Shown: positions 43,801 to 51,174, counted from the first letter of the stretch. The stretch: 64,000 nucleotides of DNA from Pseudoalteromonas byunsanensis (GCF_001854475.1 NZ_MNAN01000031.1:330105-394104), one strand, 5' to 3'. Translations and numbers: made by a program. The notes: a model not told the origin generated them from the letters alone.

Positions 43801-46384
43801 GCGTCACATCCTGAGAATTTAACTCAGCCAACAAGCTGTTGGTTAACCCCAACATTGAGGTCAAATCAACCACCATATGGTGGAAGGTCAACAATAGACA
43901 CTGGCTGCCATCAACAAGCTTGAATAGCTCAAAGCGATAGCAAGGTTTATTTTCTAAATCAAAAGGTTGCTGTGCCGCGTTAAGAATAATGCTACGTGCA
44001 AGTTCTACTGACACTAGCTCTTCATCATGCTCAATCAACGCGACTTCTGGCATAGGCATAATGCGCTGCTGCCACTTGTCTTGTTGTGTATTAAACAAGA
44101 TATGGGTGCGCAAAATAGGATTTGCTTGGAGCATCTGCTTAAGAGCACGCTTAAGTTGCGCCGTATCAAATTTGCCCTGTAAACACATAGGTACATTGTA
44201 CGCCGCGCTAGTAGGCGCTTTTTGATGTAATAACCACATCTGCATTTGGTTTGCACTAAGATCAAATGCATCTTGTTGAGAGTAAGTATTCAAATTGACC
44301 GCTGGCAATGACGAACTTGGCCCTGTCTGTCTTTGCTCAATAATGTTTTGTGCAATGTCCAGTAGTGAACTCGATTGCAGCAATTCACCAAGTGATAAGG
44401 TGACACCAAACACATTCTTGACCGTTGCCACGAAGCTATTAAGCGTAATGGAGTCCAAGCCGGTATGGATAATCGATTGTTCAATGTCTAGTTGTGCGAC
44501 TGGTAACTTAGCTTTATTGGCAATCAATAACGCCAATCCCAATGCAACATCAGCCAACTCAGAACCCGAAGTCAGTGACTTAATATCAACTGATGAGTAC
44601 TCTGTATCGCTGCCTTTTGAAGCTGTTGCAAATATGGTTTCTGACACGACTGCCAGTTCACCACTTTCAAAATATTGCTTAGCACGACTGCGCTGTATTT
44701 TTCCTGATGATGTTTTCGGTAAAGTCATAGGGCGGATCATGACAAATGCGTGTAGAGACAAGCCGTACTCACTGGCTATTGCAGCGCGTGCTTGCTGTGC
44801 TACCGCTTCAGGGTCAACTTTCTTGAGCCAAGTTCTTTCAACTTCCTGAACGATTACCAGCGCATCTTCACCCTCGTGCTCAATCGTAAACGCCGCACCA
44901 CCGTTGGGTTTCAGACCATCAATATTATTTTGTAATGTTTGCTCGATGTTTTGAGGGTAGAAATTCGCGCCACGAATAATGATGAGCTCTTTAATTCGAC
45001 CGCAAATGAATAGATGTTGCTGATGAATAAAGCCCAAATCGCCTGTGCGCATGTAATACACATCGCCTTCACCACTGATTGTGGCTCTAAACGTTTCAAT
45101 GGTTTTCTCTTCATTCTGCCAATATCCAGATGCAACGTTCTCGCCTCGAACCCACACTTCACCCACTTGACCATCTACTAAGCGGCTATGATCCTCTGGA
45201 TCTACAATGACGACATCGTTGTAAGGGCTTGGAATACCTGAGCTAATAAGCTCTCTGGTTAGTTCATTGCTTGCTGCGGGTTTGACTATATCTCTGTGCT
45301 GATAATTGGATACCGGCACCTCTAAAAACTGTGGTGCACTAAGGCGCTCAGCGCCAGATACAAACAGAGTCGCTTCAGCCAAGCCGTAACCTGGATACAT
45401 AGTGTTGGCGTGCAAACCACACGACGCAAACTTGTTTGCAAAGGATTTAACGGTTTCAGGCTTGATTGGCTCGGCACCATTTAGGGCCATTGTCCAAGTT
45501 GATAAATCAAGACGCTGTAGGTCTTCTTCTGTGGCTTTACTGACACATAGATCATAAGCAAAATTAGGCGCAAAAGAAGAAGTAGCCCGGTACTTTGAAA
45601 TTGCATCTAACCAGCGCATGGGCTTTTGTAGAAATGCCGCAGGCGTCATCGCAATGACTTTCCCGCCGATACAAATAGGCTGTAACACCGCACCGATCAG
45701 GCCCATATCATGGAACATAGGTAACCAAGAAGCGATGATTGTTTGCTCATCATGACCAAAGCATGCCTGCATTGAAGCAATGTTGTTGATCAAGTTACCG
45801 TGCGTGACCATCACCCCTTTAGGCGCAGAAGTTGAACCCGAGGTATATTGTAAAAATGCCAGACTGTCTTGGTTCAGCGCAGGTAATAAATAGCCTGAGG
45901 TATCTTCCTCTCGCTCATCTACTGCTATTTTTGTTGCTTTACCGAGAGTTTCAAACGCGGCTAAACGAGATTCTGCATTATCGAAGTAATCACGGGTACC
46001 AAGTACAAAACGAGCTTGACAGTCCGTTGCTATCATTTCTAATCGCTCTAAATACGCTTGGCGATTTTGAGGTGGATAAACAGGTACGGCGCATATGCCA
46101 GCATATAAACAACCAAAAAACCCTGTAATAAAGTCAATTCCATTTTGCAAAACAAGTAGAGCTCTATCCCCGCACTGGGCTTCACTCAACAACTGCACTG
46201 CAATTTCTTTGGCTTTTTGATCTAATTCAAAATAGCTTACTGGGTGACACTCAACTTCACCGTCTTTAAGAAATTGAAACACCTCTCGATCAGGATGACG
46301 CTGCAAGTGCCACTGTACAATCTCTACCAGATTGCTAAAAGGCACCTGTTCATTGTCCAATCTTAAGCTAAATGCTTCAGGCAT
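34874..46384 (-). CDS. NRPS protein 1, loading: FAAL - ACP - C - A(Ser) - PCP - C - A(Val-like) - PCP - C - A(Ala-like) - PCP
   Basis: This 3836-residue protein is the start of the assembly line. A fatty acyl-AMP ligase (15-575; YTSGSTSAPKG at 180-190, FAPNFAYDLC at 271-280, SSGKIQRSRAK at 559-569) loads an ACP (GLDSITL at 642-648). C1 (about 706-1130) has HHMVVDL at 835-841, with Leu in place of the usual Gly, as often in C domains that accept fatty acids. A1 (1165-1650) gives code D-V-W-H-F-S-L-I-D (Ser). C2 has HHIAADG at 1881; A2 (about 2205-2690) gives D-A-F-W-L-G-G-T-F (Val-like). C3 has HHIATDG; A3 (about 3270-3735) gives D-L-F-N-N-A-L-T-Y (Ala-like from memory). Each PCP has GGHSL. 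There is no epimerase. AAGGGAAG lies 6 bases before the ATG. The acidic tail (DDEVEQQEGS) suits the TubC domain of protein 2. Confidence 0.95.
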   Translation of the reverse strand: MPEAFSLRLDNEQVPFSNLVEIVQWHLQRHPDREVFQFLKDGEVECHPVSYFELDQKAKEIAVQLLSEAQCGDRALLVLQNGIDFITGFFGCLYAGICAVPVYPPQNRQAYLERLEMIATDCQARFVLGTRDYFDNAESRLAAFETLGKATKIAVDEREEDTSGYLLPALNQDSLAFLQYTSGSTSAPKGVMVTHGNLINNIASMQACFGHDEQTIIASWLPMFHDMGLIGAVLQPICIGGKVIAMTPAAFLQKPMRWLDAISKYRATSSFAPNFAYDLCVSKATEEDLQRLDLSTWTMALNGAEPIKPETVKSFANKFASCGLHANTMYPGYGLAEATLFVSGAERLSAPQFLEVPVSNYQHRDIVKPAASNELTRELISSGIPSPYNDVVIVDPEDHSRLVDGQVGEVWVRGENVASGYWQNEEKTIETFRATISGEGDVYYMRTGDLGFIHQQHLFICGRIKELIIIRGANFYPQNIEQTLQNNIDGLKPNGGAAFTIEHEGEDALVIVQEVERTWLKKVDPEAVAQQARAAIASEYGLSLHAFVMIRPMTLPKTSSGKIQRSRAKQYFESGELAVVSETIFATASKGSDTEYSSVDIKSLTSGSELADVALGLALLIANKAKLPVAQLDIEQSIIHTGLDSITLNSFVATVKNVFGVTLSLGELLQSSSLLDIAQNIIEQRQTGPSSSLPAVNLNTYSQQDAFDLSANQMQMWLLHQKAPTSAAYNVPMCLQGKFDTAQLKRALKQMLQANPILRTHILFNTQQDKWQQRIMPMPEVALIEHDEELVSVELARSIILNAAQQPFDLENKPCYRFELFKLVDGSQCLLLTFHHMVVDLTSMLGLTNSLLAELNSQDVTPLNTGANYQDFIAWQCAHGESEKGQNGARYWQEKLAADLPALQWPMRNSQPEVTPGQGTSFEFASDFTSAELNLACKQLGCTQNSFIFSAYQLFLTKLCHERQFAVGILNTGRVAPEFIDSTGYFVEPQVFLADVGLNTSFPELVAHTQQQLFTMIEHAGSSLQSMLAQESKHEQSLQTLFTFYPHQEHAIAPFNAAMEPRAISGCEAYQHIPLPSLGAQFDLSLIAADDGEQLQFRFEYHTELFSEQHIAKFAEFFSHVMQSLVKQPQLRSEQLALQPAQSHDHASLQASFTSKEFSAQGHVHELIAQQAQRNPDAIACRFQNESLSYSQLEGKANGLAKLLIEKTDHQAPVGIYAERSLELVVAIVACLKAGCPYVPIDPTQPDERVATIIETAAIELVLTNQPQLPCDVQSISLSISAMEAIDGQAVPVRPIAQNDLAYIIFTSGSTGTPKGVMNNHSAIRNRVLWMQDEYQVTQDDVILQKTPYTFDVSVWEFLLPLISGATLVLAKPQGHKDSDYLSDLIAAENVTLLHFVPSMLEVYLGNPNTQLASVRDVFCSGEALSVDLQNRFFARFAHSRLHNLYGPTEAAIDVTFWQCDPHSHSAFVPIGRAIDNIQLYVLDAELQPVPVGCLGELYIAGIGLANGYVNQPELTATTFIDNPFSAQAGAKMYRTGDLVRYDHNGVIEYIGRTDSQVKVRGFRIELGDIDAHLLAIEQVLEAATIVVGEGSDKHLASYVVLNSELDSDDIKGLLRSTLPQYMVPTYITVMDAMPINANGKLDRKALPAPQLTLNESAYVAPASENEQLLANIWAQVLNLDVKVISRTHNFFDLGGHSLAAAKVATLAKLTMRNVFDAPVLAQQVQYLDNQVEDAQAPISKIERDSERFPLSPAQSRLWFLNQFQNLGGAYNIPTVLQLTGQLDVNALLNSIEQVVARHEILRTCYASEDNVPYQYVVKDAELEVEQLDWSDMSDVQRDEARAQFMATHAQSTFDLACDLPIRAALVKEQADCFTLYLCLHHIAADGVSLALLLEQISAHYTQQGIDLETPQLQYLDYCQWQAQRLSDSDFTTQHLEFWTKQLQGLKPLLPLPTDHPRPAHQTTAGECVALHLDAKMVAQLQRIATQHNASLYMVLLSAYKLLLSIYSTEQDIAVGTPVLGRSHAQLDDVFGFFANTVVLRNEIDSSATFEQLLAQVKETTLAAFEHQDLPLDMLIEALQIPRSSSYSPLFQVMFSLEKQQDVAGLFGQQLNVGRISRLHQVAKFDLSMMLEQHDAGVSGYLEFNTDLFDKHTIVQFAKHFTTLLSAITTSNELNNVALKELSYLERPELELLAQMSEGPAAVFTSVTEQFDQQVASHADKVAVSCGDTCLTYQQLAERANQVANVLIEKNISGAIGVSLKPSCEAVVALLAVLKAGAHYVPLDSQLPAQRMEHIVNESAMSHVLVDDATEHAFTQCNVINVHQVSPQAPVELKCNNTADDLAYLMFTSGSTGTPKGITIRHGSITRLVKGASYVTLNEHTVMLQAASLSFDAATFEIWGALLNGGRLVIHNDEVVSTESLQALAEVNTAWLTASLFHQLVDENPHCLAALTQLLVGGDVVSAEHVAKAYTCNPNIQIINGYGPTESTTFAATHRINAEAIACSRGSIAIGKPINGTQLYVLDAHQRPVPFNVAGELYIGGLGLATGYINQPQLNAAQFVECAPLGAEVKRLYRSGDLVRRLPSGDIEFIGRADEQVKLRGFRIELAEIDAVLATQEGVDNCVTLLLDDMLISYVVAKEHGVETLREQLQQVLPSYMVPTFIIELDSLPLTHNGKLDRRALPDYRTFIQDMSDDAPVTEQESALAALWAQLLPLGEQAIGRNSDFFALGGHSLLAAKLVAKCSKVLNMQLSVRDIFDNPTLASMATKLQPLNVVTPLRKADRSQSHDLSYAQSRLWFLSAIDNAAGAYNVPLTIKLSADTQDVDVSRLRQAVQKLVARHEVLRTQYRAEHGVPKQVVMTIEAALGQLDIPLYQTQMLTQNVEQFIQTFNGELFDLESELPIRAAIIQESNETVYLALCIHHIATDGSSMALIGQELAELYQKDKSELAYQYLDYSQWQQATLEQGQAQQQLAYWEEQLAHLPPRLELPADYARPAEQSYQGACLEVSLPEQVSASLERVAQTHGCSMYMVMLAAYQLLLAKYAGEEDIAVGTPIANRPLAELESMVGFFANTLVLRNQVGVTQTLPQLLDATRKTTLSAYANQDLPFEYLVEKLQPQRSLSYSPLFQVMFSLAHDDQGSLPFAGLRADKQQYAHQVSKFDLSFMLSNNSGAISGYIEYSTDLYRASTIARMWRHYVCILEQLEVACNRQHTVGSIVLDYPHELDSQYAQLNELVSDKTCSAATLAELFAQQCKETPNKVAVQSGAEHLTYADLALQVNVVANRILATGVEGNCPVAVYLPRSIDLLVTLLAIQQAGAFYVPLDPNYPPQRVADILADAQPALIVTQHNLAQQLAHVDTKTLHIDEAMYVADFTARTELPAPADTAYAIYTSGSTGKPKGIAISHHNVAALIDWATQQYDAQQLSQVLAATSICFDLSVFEMFVPLCVGGCVHIVDDALALANGQDYSGLSLINTVPSAMTALLSLNKLPSSVTTINLAGEPLARELVDALYERAHVERVYNLYGPSEDTTYSTYALVPKHQQGKPTIGRPIKGTQAYVMDSDYNRLPIGVTGELYLAGDGVTQGYLNNPAQTQAAYLEIDGTRMYKTGDKVRLLDSYELDYLGRIDHQVKLRGFRIELAEIEHVTHGIDAVKQCVVVVNQHQAQQPQLVAFVTLHDSTLEATQVSERIATHIATRLPDYMQPAHIAILSELPMLPNGKIARGQLAQLQVDIASKSSGQRPTTPSGLLLAALWAELIGSEDVCLSDHFFELGGHSLLAAQLVSRVEEQFAVQLTIKDVFQHPTLQAQIDLIALLKASMDVHSQACLDDEVEQQEGSI
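44660..46342 (-). other. Fatty acyl-AMP ligase domain that starts the chain
   Basis: Residues 15-575 of protein 1. The sequence follows FAAL enzymes closely (SWLPMFHDMGLIG, FLQKPMRWLD, YPGYGLAEATLFVSG). Such domains activate a free fatty acid as the adenylate and transfer it straight to the adjoining ACP without CoA. The product is therefore expected to carry an N-terminal acyl chain on Ser; its length and oxidation cannot be read here. Confidence 0.92.
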
Positions 46385-46944
46385 ATATTGCTTCCCTTAT
46401 TATTGTTTTATTAGAATTTATTCACTAACTATGTGTTCGGATGCAGTCCTAACACACCGCCGCATCCAAGTAGGCACGGGTGCTTAAGTCATAAAAATCT
46501 GCACATAATTAGCACTCTATTTATCGCCTCATTTTTCATACAAAATGATGCCAACGAACCAATAAGCACCCCTCACCATCCGCGTAACTACTTATCTATC
46601 AAGGGTAAGGTTTGCAGCCATATTGATACGCCCCGGATGTCACCATCAGTAAGCAATTACCTTTCTTCTATATTCTCGTCTTACAATTGGAGCTTTCTTA
46701 ATTCTGCTCGCTTCCTAGAAGTCGGTGTAATGCATGGAGTGCATCAATACTCGCTTGAACAAATTGTCTACGAAGTGCCGATTAAGCAGTACTGGGATAA
46801 ATACTAGGTAGGTCTTAGGCCAGGTATTTGAGCGCTATTTTCACGCCCGATTTAAGTGAAATTGACGCTAATAATAATTGCTTTTTTCGTCACTAAAATC
46901 GCCACACTTACAGCAACTGAACGTTCTTAGTTGAATTTCTTAAA

Positions 46945-46959
46945 TGACCTTAAAGGTCA
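46945..46959. promoter_or_regulatory. Perfect 15-base palindrome, possible operator
   Basis: TGACCTT-A-AAGGTCA, with 7-base arms around one base. It stands about 560 bases upstream of the NRPS operon and about 500 upstream of the protease gene. The size and symmetry suit a dimeric regulator, but no regulator gene is in the window to link to it. Confidence 0.35.
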
Positions 46960-47171
46960 ATAGGGATGGGCTTTTTAGGGAGCATTACTGTGCAAGGTTA
47001 TGGTGATTTTTTATCTGTTTTTTGCAGGTCATATAGGACTGCTAAAGACTACTATTTGAGGGAGAAAAATAAGCTTGGAGCCTCCCACCCTGTGGGAACT
47101 ATCAGGTGGTCGTAAAGTATCGATTGTACTAGTCTTGCAGAGCCCCTTGAGATCGCCTTTCACAAGCATTC

Positions 47172-47188
47172 TGTAATAAGATATTACA
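47172..47188. promoter_or_regulatory. Perfect 17-base palindrome, possible operator
   Basis: TGTAATA-AGA-TATTACA, with 7-base arms and a 3-base centre. It lies 267 bases before the start of the protease gene in an otherwise non-coding area. Its AT-rich dyad form is typical of TetR-, MarR- or LuxR-type sites, but the assignment is only by shape. Confidence 0.35.
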
Positions 47189-47454
47189 CAATTAATGTTA
47201 CTCACTTGTTGTCTCTGTGTTAATCTCATTCCACTATGGTAGAGCATAAACCCTATAAACACTGGTCTATTGTTACCATAATGACAACATCTCACTTTTA
47301 TCAATATCGTGCCTAGTACATGGAAGTATATCAACGACTAGATTCTGTGCAGCCGTAACCTGCGTAGGGAGTTAGTGTGGCTGGTAATAAACAAAAGTGA
47401 GTTTAACAACTTATGCTGTAAAAAATGTCTGCTACGACTATAAGGAATATTATA

Positions 47455-48171
47455 ATGATTAGACAAACCGAACATTACTTTGGCTTTATAGGCACTTTAC
47501 TAGGTGGAGCGCTCATTCTTTTCTTATTTATACTGGTGCAAGACGGTGTATCTTCGCACTATGTAGATACTGCGAAGTTAGCTGTGGAAAACAAGGCGAG
47601 TGACGCCTGGGTCGTATCCATTGCCACCTTTGCTTCATTTCTCGTCTGCTCTACCTTGATATTTATTCTCGTTCGGTTCGGAACGAAAGACTTTTTACAA
47701 TATTTGGCTATTAAAGCATCTTCAACACCCGATTTGGTCAAATGGTTGGGTGTAACGGCTTTATTCCTGCTAGTTAGCCACTCTATTATGTATGCAATGG
47801 ATAAGCCCTTTGCCGATGATTACGCCGTTTCTCTTTACACCTCAGCTGATGCACTGTGGTTGTTGCTCATCGCAGTAATAATTATCGCCCCTCTTTTTGA
47901 AGAGCTATTCTTTCGCGGTTATTTGTTTCATGGCTTTTCACGTTCGTTTTTACGACCTGCCGGTGCTGTGGTCTTAACGTCACTGTTATGGGGCATGGTA
48001 CACCCACAATATGAGCTGTACTTGGTTGCTATCATATTTTGTCAGGGGATCATGCTGTGTCTTGCCAGAATGCATACCAACTCCATTTTAACCTGTGTAC
48101 TTATGCATGCACTTATCAACACCACTGTGGTGCTTAAAACCATTTATTATGTGGAATTTGTCGCAGTCTAA
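47455..48171 (+). CDS. CPBP-family intramembrane glutamic protease
   Basis: This is a 238-residue multi-pass membrane protein of the CPBP (CaaX protease / bacteriocin-processing, Abi) family. Three family motifs are visible: EELFFRG (Glu149-Glu150, Arg154), a His in WGMVHPQ (183) and HALIN (His218). About six hydrophobic segments surround them. An upstream ATG at 47425 is also in frame, but AAGGA at 47442-47446 sits 8 bases before the ATG at 47455, so I chose the latter. Members cleave membrane proteins or peptides and are sometimes linked to bacteriocin immunity. Its position beside the synthase cluster is suggestive, but it is read divergently and may belong to the chromosome flank. The convergent terminator at 48290-48312 closes it. 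Confidence 0.9.
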   Translation: MIRQTEHYFGFIGTLLGGALILFLFILVQDGVSSHYVDTAKLAVENKASDAWVVSIATFASFLVCSTLIFILVRFGTKDFLQYLAIKASSTPDLVKWLGVTALFLLVSHSIMYAMDKPFADDYAVSLYTSADALWLLLIAVIIIAPLFEELFFRGYLFHGFSRSFLRPAGAVVLTSLLWGMVHPQYELYLVAIIFCQGIMLCLARMHTNSILTCVLMHALINTTVVLKTIYYVEFVAV

Positions 48172-48283
48172 AAACGGCTAAATTATTCTATCTATCACAA
48201 CTAATCGTTATTCATGAACAACAATAATGCATAATTGGGTATGAATATATTTATACACTTACCGCTCAGAATACGATGTAAAT

Positions 48284-48318
48284 AAAAAAGCCCTTCACTT
48301 GCAGTGAAGGGCTTTTTT
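48284..48318. terminator. Bidirectional intrinsic terminator
   Basis: A perfect 10-base stem GCCCTTCACT / AGTGAAGGGC (48290-48299 and 48303-48312) around a TGC loop is flanked by six A residues on the left and six T residues on the right. It can serve both the protease gene from the left and the acetyltransferase gene from the right. Confidence 0.93.
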
Positions 48319-48351
48319 ATTGTTTGGCTTTTGAGCGCTTGCGAGCGACCT

Positions 48352-48789
48352 TTACAGCATGATACTGGCGAGCATATCATCCCCCTCGTCATCCATGCCT
48401 GTTTCAACAAACCCAAAGCCCGCGTAAAAATCTTTTGCAACGGGGTTTTCGGGTTTATAGCAAATTTCAATTTCCTTCACGCTGGGACATGCTTTTATCT
48501 CATCCAAGGCAAGCGTCAAGGCAATACGACCAATGCCTTTTTGTTGCTGATTTTTATCGACCATAAAACGCCAGATTGACACTTTATGCAAAGACTCCTT
48601 TACCCACATGAAAAAGCCCATGGGCTCATCATCTACGTAAATTGCTCTCGTTATGTAACCGTCATTAAACTTGGACTCAACAAGAGACCACATATTGCAA
48701 GCGACCCACTCTTCCTGCTCTTTTTTAACGTCGAGATCGCACACTGCTTCATAATTATCTTTGCTTATTTCTCGAAGCGATATTTCCAC
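48352..48789 (-). CDS. GNAT-family N-acetyltransferase
   Basis: This is a 145-residue protein with the GNAT fold. The beta-4 strand reads VSIWRFMVDK, followed by the acetyl-CoA loop NQQQKGIGR (Q-x-x-G-x-G/A pattern) and the C-terminal PVAKDFYAGFGFVETG block typical of the family. The acceptor is unknown; the overall style resembles small polyamine or amino acid acetyltransferases, a weak suggestion only. The start is GTG at 48789, chosen because GGAGAG lies 5 bases upstream and no in-frame ATG is better. It lies downstream of the Zn-peptidase lipoprotein gene on the same strand, 149 bases apart. Confidence 0.88.
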   Translation of the reverse strand: MEISLREISKDNYEAVCDLDVKKEQEEWVACNMWSLVESKFNDGYITRAIYVDDEPMGFFMWVKESLHKVSIWRFMVDKNQQQKGIGRIALTLALDEIKACPSVKEIEICYKPENPVAKDFYAGFGFVETGMDDEGDDMLASIML

Positions 48790-48938
48790 TTTTGCTCTCC
48801 ATGTATATGTGAATTGGCTAAGGCATAATTGCGTACTAATGTGATGGGAGATATGGACACCACACCAAATTTCAATATTAGGTACATTTGATAGTTACAA
48901 TTACAGCCTTCAAATACTTCTAGTTAGACATAACTAAA

Positions 48939-50300
48939 CTAATTCAATCGCTTAATATAGTTTTTGTAAACCAAAGATAATGTTCTAAACTCCGCGAGCA
49001 AATCCTCATTTCTCTGGATGTTCCTTTTCCACCAGTCTTGATGGTAACTTCGTTCAGCTAGCTTTTCTTTATACTCTGTAATGTCAGATATTAAACGAGC
49101 CTTATATTTTTCAAGAGTAAGATCTATAGGTTCATCAGGTAACCCTGGCTTACCATCACACTCACCCAACATTTTTTGTACTGAACCTATAGATTGCATC
49201 ATAGCCTGAGTTATTGCTCTTGCTGTATTACTCCTCAAGGCCACGCTCGGATAGTCTGTAGACGTCAAATCAAACCCAGCCAACACAAAACCAAATTCAA
49301 GAAAGTCACTATAACCTTTACTAGTATGGTTATAGTCAACCCTACACATAGGGCCGCCAAATGAGCTTTGATAGCCAACTCCATCTATCATAGTAAGTGC
49401 TCTGCTCCTTGGCTTAACATCTTTGTTCCTGACTAATGTCGAAACGACTGCGCTGAACCTATCTGCTTCAAGTTCTAGTTCATACTGGCTTTCCCCCTGC
49501 TCTTTGCGCTCGTAATGATTGAGCACAATATGACCTAGCTCATGTGCAATTAAAAACAATATCGCATCGTCGTATCTCCTTGCAGACTCGACCGACATGG
49601 TTTCCTTCCCCAAACGGCTTAGTGAAGTCGCCATTTGTTCTTCAAGAAGCCTCTGCAATTCATTCATGTTACTTGGACTCGCACTTAAAAAACTGAGTAA
49701 TGAGCTACCCTTATGAATTGCTTTGACAGAAGTCTGTTCTCTATATGATTCGCTTGCTGAAATCACCATTTTCAGCGCTTCAAGCTGACATACGTCATCA
49801 CTTAGGTCACATCTATCACCTAAAGAAGCCACTGTGTTTATCACAACCCCTCGATAAATTCCCTGTAGTACTTTGACATCGACAGTAATGATGTTTGACG
49901 AGCCAACATAAGCAACCGCTTTATTTGAGTTCTTAATTTCGAATACCGGTTCGTTAGCCAGAAAAACCTCTTTGCCAAGTAACTCTGAAACAAATGAGGC
50001 TTCTTGATTGATAGTTTCAATCAGTAGTTCAGCCTGAATGTTTAAATTTTCTTGTATCAACTTTAAGCTCTCTTCGCGAAGAACTGGCAAAGTATTTATG
50101 TCGTTAGGTACGCCATTTGGATAAAAAATAAGAGTTGAAGTCGTCAAAAATGATTTTTGGACGGAAAGCTTGCGACCAAAAGCTGCAGCTGTGTTGATAG
50201 CCTCATCTACCGCGAATGAAGCAAGCTGCGAGGTGGAGCATCCAGTCATTACTGCAGGCAATGCCAATATCACTGCATACAAAAGTTGTTTAGTGTTCAT
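48939..50300 (-). CDS. Lipoprotein zinc metallopeptidase, M48-like
   Basis: This is a 453-residue predicted lipoprotein. The N-terminus (MNTKQLLYAVILALPAVMTG then Cys) is a signal peptide with a lipobox, VMTGC. A zincin motif AHELGHIVLNHYE (His253, Glu254, His257) is followed by ELELEADRFS, whose Glu is the likely third zinc ligand, as in M48 peptidases. The C-terminal 80 residues are charged and probably coiled. A GTG start six codons upstream (50318) is possible, but the ATG at 50300 gives a proper signal peptide and has AGG 7 bases before it. It probably acts on envelope proteins at the outer or inner membrane. It is divergent from another lipoprotein gene with 76 bases between them. Confidence 0.85.
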   Translation of the reverse strand: MNTKQLLYAVILALPAVMTGCSTSQLASFAVDEAINTAAAFGRKLSVQKSFLTTSTLIFYPNGVPNDINTLPVLREESLKLIQENLNIQAELLIETINQEASFVSELLGKEVFLANEPVFEIKNSNKAVAYVGSSNIITVDVKVLQGIYRGVVINTVASLGDRCDLSDDVCQLEALKMVISASESYREQTSVKAIHKGSSLLSFLSASPSNMNELQRLLEEQMATSLSRLGKETMSVESARRYDDAILFLIAHELGHIVLNHYERKEQGESQYELELEADRFSAVVSTLVRNKDVKPRSRALTMIDGVGYQSSFGGPMCRVDYNHTSKGYSDFLEFGFVLAGFDLTSTDYPSVALRSNTARAITQAMMQSIGSVQKMLGECDGKPGLPDEPIDLTLEKYKARLISDITEYKEKLAERSYHQDWWKRNIQRNEDLLAEFRTLSLVYKNYIKRLN

Positions 50301-50376
50301 AATAACCTGCCAAGTCACTAATCAGCTTCTATACTACGAGCTAATGTATGTTTTCAGTTCTATAAAGGATTTTTAG

Positions 50377-51102
50377 ATGAAAAAACTATTAACCATTATA
50401 TGCATACTTAGCTTGTTTAGCTGCACAAATACACCACAACCACCTGTCGGTATTTTGAGTAGCGAGGGATTTGCAGCATTCACTACTCCTAGGAGTTTTG
50501 ACAACCCAGGAACAGTCTATCGAATTAACGAAAATGGCAAGCGTTTTAAAGTAACTGAAATTCAAGTGCCCATTGAAAATGGCATGGAAGAACTCCCCAA
50601 GTTGTCGTCTTTACAAACTATGTCATTAGGTCAATTACTACAATCAATTGGCGCAAGCTCAGATAAATTATCCGCGTCAATTAAGTTAAACCTTTCACGT
50701 ACTAAAAGCATTTTGCTTGAAGCCAATACTGGAAAAAGATTCACCACAAGAGATGACGATGTCGACAATGCTTTCATAGCTTGGGCTGCAACCGCAAAAC
50801 CCAAAGACAACAGTCGGTATTTCATTATCCGAGAAACTGTGGCCACCAAGCAATTGAACTATAAAGTTCAGAGTGATTGGCTAAATGAACTCAAATTAGA
50901 TACTGACGCCTTAGAATTGGCGGGCTATGAGGGAAATGCTTCCGTTAATGGCCAAGATATATTAGAAATGAATAGAGAGTTTTCTGACTACAGAAACGTT
51001 TGGTATAAAGCAGAAGAAGTGACCCTTAATAAAGTATTAGGCGCAGGGCCTAGCCAGTATGAAGTAAACAGGACTCCTGTTTCATCAATTCCTGAAACTT
51101 GA
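50377..51102 (+). CDS. Predicted lipoprotein of unknown function
   Basis: This is a 241-residue protein with a short signal peptide ending in a lipobox (LSLFSC, Cys16). AAAGGA precedes the ATG at a good distance. The mature part is hydrophilic, without repeats or a known catalytic motif. I do not recognise the family. It is divergent from the lipoprotein peptidase gene, so the two may share a control region at 50301-50376 and a role in the envelope. The gene ends against the convergent terminator at 51177-51199. Confidence 0.8.
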   Translation: MKKLLTIICILSLFSCTNTPQPPVGILSSEGFAAFTTPRSFDNPGTVYRINENGKRFKVTEIQVPIENGMEELPKLSSLQTMSLGQLLQSIGASSDKLSASIKLNLSRTKSILLEANTGKRFTTRDDDVDNAFIAWAATAKPKDNSRYFIIRETVATKQLNYKVQSDWLNELKLDTDALELAGYEGNASVNGQDILEMNREFSDYRNVWYKAEEVTLNKVLGAGPSQYEVNRTPVSSIPET

Positions 51103-51174
51103 GAATCTATGCACTAGTATCGCATCATGTATTAATTCGAGACAGTTTTAAAATTATTCACCAGATAAAAACAT

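Larger units (their letters stand above)
46385..47454. other. 1.07-kb non-coding flank at the 5' end of the synthase operon
   Basis: This lies between the divergently read NRPS gene 1 and the CPBP protease gene. Open frames here (for example 46433-46807 plus and 47029-47334 minus) have no ribosome site, no recognisable family and odd composition, so I do not call genes. Two perfect palindromes (46945-46959 and 47172-47188) and a short hairpin (TCCCAC-CCT-GTGGGA, 47083-47097) are present. The operon promoter must be in the left part and the protease promoter in the right part, but neither shows clear -35/-10 boxes by eye. Confidence 0.6.

Noticed and set aside
1..46384. Thioesterase or reductase release domain, PPTase, exporter or MbtH gene for the cluster
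   Set aside because: None is found in the window. Every complete synthase ends in a carrier or C domain, so release must be encoded left of base 1.
46433..46807. 124-codon plus-strand frame in the cluster border
   Set aside because: It has no ribosome site, a composition unlike the neighbouring genes and no recognisable domain.
47029..47334. 101-codon minus-strand frame in the cluster border
   Set aside because: It has no ribosome site or known family, contains a palindrome and a hairpin, and is probably non-coding. A degraded mobile element was considered, but no transposase motif or terminal repeats could be seen.
47455..48171. CPBP protease as a self-resistance or maturation gene of the cluster
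   Set aside because: Adjacency is the only argument. It is divergent, over 1 kb away and has its own terminator, so I annotate it as flanking chromosome.
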